Source: Corynebacterium sp. (GTDB lineage: Bacteria; Actinomycetota; Actinomycetes; Mycobacteriales; Mycobacteriaceae). From it: a DNA stretch of 64,000 nucleotides. This document shows positions 63,272-64,000 of the stretch, piece after piece; the stretch's first letter is position 1; every line of letters begins with the position of its first letter. Where the stretch lies: contig NZ_JAUNLP010000003.1 of NCBI RefSeq assembly GCF_030532195.1, forward strand, positions 75,866 to 139,865, given 5' to 3'. The position numbers were made by a program, and so were the translations under genes. The notes beneath the pieces were generated by a model, which saw only the letters and a program-made list of their open reading frames with translations, was not told the DNA's origin and did not search any database.

Positions 63272-64000
63272 CTAGCGCCGGTCCTCAAACCAGCCGGTGA
63301 CAGCCGGTGCCGTGTTCTCGTACACTAACTTGGCCTCGGTGTACTCCTCCAGGCCGGTCGGACCCAGCTCGCGGCCAATACCGGACTGACCGAAGCCACC
63401 CCACTCGGCCTGTGGCAGGTACGGACCGAAGTCGTTAATCCACACAGTGCCGTGGCGCAGACCACGGGAAACCCGCTCGGAGACCTCTCGGTTAGAGGTC
63501 CAGACCGCACCGGCCAGACCATAGTTGGTGTCGTTGCCAATCTCGATAGCCTCATCAACCGTGGTGAAGGTCTCCACTGTCACGACCGGGCCAAAGGCTT
63601 CGTCGTGGACGCAGTCCATCTCGCGGGTGACCTGGTCAATCACGGTTGGGAGGTAGAAGTAGCCGTCGTCAAGCGAACCGGAACCATCAGCGGTAGCGCC
63701 GGTGGCGACCTCGCCGCCCACACGCACGCGCGCACCCTGCTCACGAGCGCGGTCGACATATGCGGCGATCTTGTCCAGGTGCTGCTTGGAAATTAGCGCG
63801 CCGGTCTCAGCCTTCTGATCCAGCGGACCACCGAGCTTGATGTGCCCGGCGCGCTCGACCAGATCATCAACGAACTTCTCCGCGATGGACTCTTCGACCA
63901 CCAAGCGAGCACCCGCCGAGCACACCTGACCAGAGTGCAGGAATGCGGCGTTCAGAGCATTGTCGAGCGCAGCCTCGTAGTCGGCATCGGCGAAGATAAT
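63272..64000 (-). CDS. Aldehyde dehydrogenase, betaine-aldehyde-dehydrogenase-like (5' end outside window)
   Basis: The C-terminal 242 residues are present; the frame is open to the window edge. The catalytic Cys lies in HSGQVCSAGARLVV. Then come DEAFGPVVTVETF, NYGLAGAVWTSN and the typical BetB/GbsA ending WINDFGPYLPQAEWGGFGQSGIGRELG with GLEEYTEAKLVYENT. It would oxidise betaine aldehyde to glycine betaine with NAD(P). The internal codons starting at 63925 are not the true start. The presence of an OpuC-type importer elsewhere in the window and a Pcs-like enzyme next door fits choline/betaine use. A terminator lies 68 bases after the stop. Confidence 0.85.
   Translation of the reverse strand: MIFADADYEAALDNALNAAFLHSGQVCSAGARLVVEESIAEKFVDDLVERAGHIKLGGPLDQKAETGALISKQHLDKIAAYVDRAREQGARVRVGGEVATGATADGSGSLDDGYFYLPTVIDQVTREMDCVHDEAFGPVVTVETFTTVDEAIEIGNDTNYGLAGAVWTSNREVSERVSRGLRHGTVWINDFGPYLPQAEWGGFGQSGIGRELGPTGLEEYTEAKLVYENTAPAVTGWFEDRR

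Noticed and set aside
1..64000. CRISPR array, prophage or insertion sequence
   Set aside because: No regularly spaced direct repeats, cas genes, phage structural genes, transposases or integrases were seen.

Overview
The window looks like the chromosome of a high-GC Gram-positive of the Corynebacteriales, most probably a Corynebacterium. The main evidence is a block at 25.6-36.1 kb holding DUF2613, AftD-type arabinofuranosyltransferase, acyltransferase, DUF3068, a GT-C-like membrane protein, GT4 and methyltransferase genes, which is the gene content I remember from the mycobacterial Rv0224c-Rv0236A region. Other signs are RosR-like operators as known from C. glutamicum and GTG starts directly behind TANNNT boxes (leaderless transcripts). 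The species cannot be fixed from the sequence alone. No phage, IS, integrase or CRISPR array was seen.

Layout. 0-2.8 kb: an Ala/Pro/Lys repeat protein with an apparent frameshift, then a NarL-type two-component system. 2.9-5.7 kb: an operon of three related secreted proteins of unknown function, plus a 61-residue secreted two-cysteine peptide. 5.7-9.4 kb: FMN reductase/luciferase-like monooxygenase pair, pirin and YceI genes that share RosR-like operators. 9.4-14.3 kb: aminotransferase, YibE/F membrane protein, UDP-glucose dehydrogenase. 14.4-18.3 kb: dcd followed by a four-gene osmoprotectant ABC operon. 18.5-24.8 kb: tRNA-Gly(CCC), MMPL transporter, a second NarL-type two-component system, an MFS permease and a 59-residue Cys-rich protein. 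25-36 kb: universal stress protein and the envelope arabinan block. 36-44.7 kb: ohr, fadA-fadB, an AbiEi/DUF559-like protein beside a long inverted repeat, a MOSC protein, SelO. 45-50.3 kb: peptide ABC importer. 50.4-58.5 kb: kdp potassium operon with its sensor/regulator, an extra 35-residue ORF at its head, and a copy of a 72-bp palindromic repeat at each side in opposite orientation. 58.9-64 kb: DUF1541 lipoprotein, YeeE-TusA fusion, a membrane protein, a phosphatidylcholine-synthase-like enzyme, and a betaine-aldehyde-dehydrogenase-like gene cut by the window edge.

Functionally the window is mostly chromosomal housekeeping: envelope polysaccharide assembly, osmotic and potassium homeostasis (Opu-type importer, Kdp, betaine aldehyde dehydrogenase), redox/thiol stress (RosR-like set, Ohr, SelO), fatty acid oxidation and nutrient import. 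The best candidates for something not yet described are the three-gene secreted-protein operon with the nearby two-cysteine peptide, the paired 72-bp palindromic elements around kdp, the 96-bp inverted repeat at 40.7 kb, and the small ORF coupled to kdpF. All functional calls rest on recognition of motifs and family resemblance; no database search was run.
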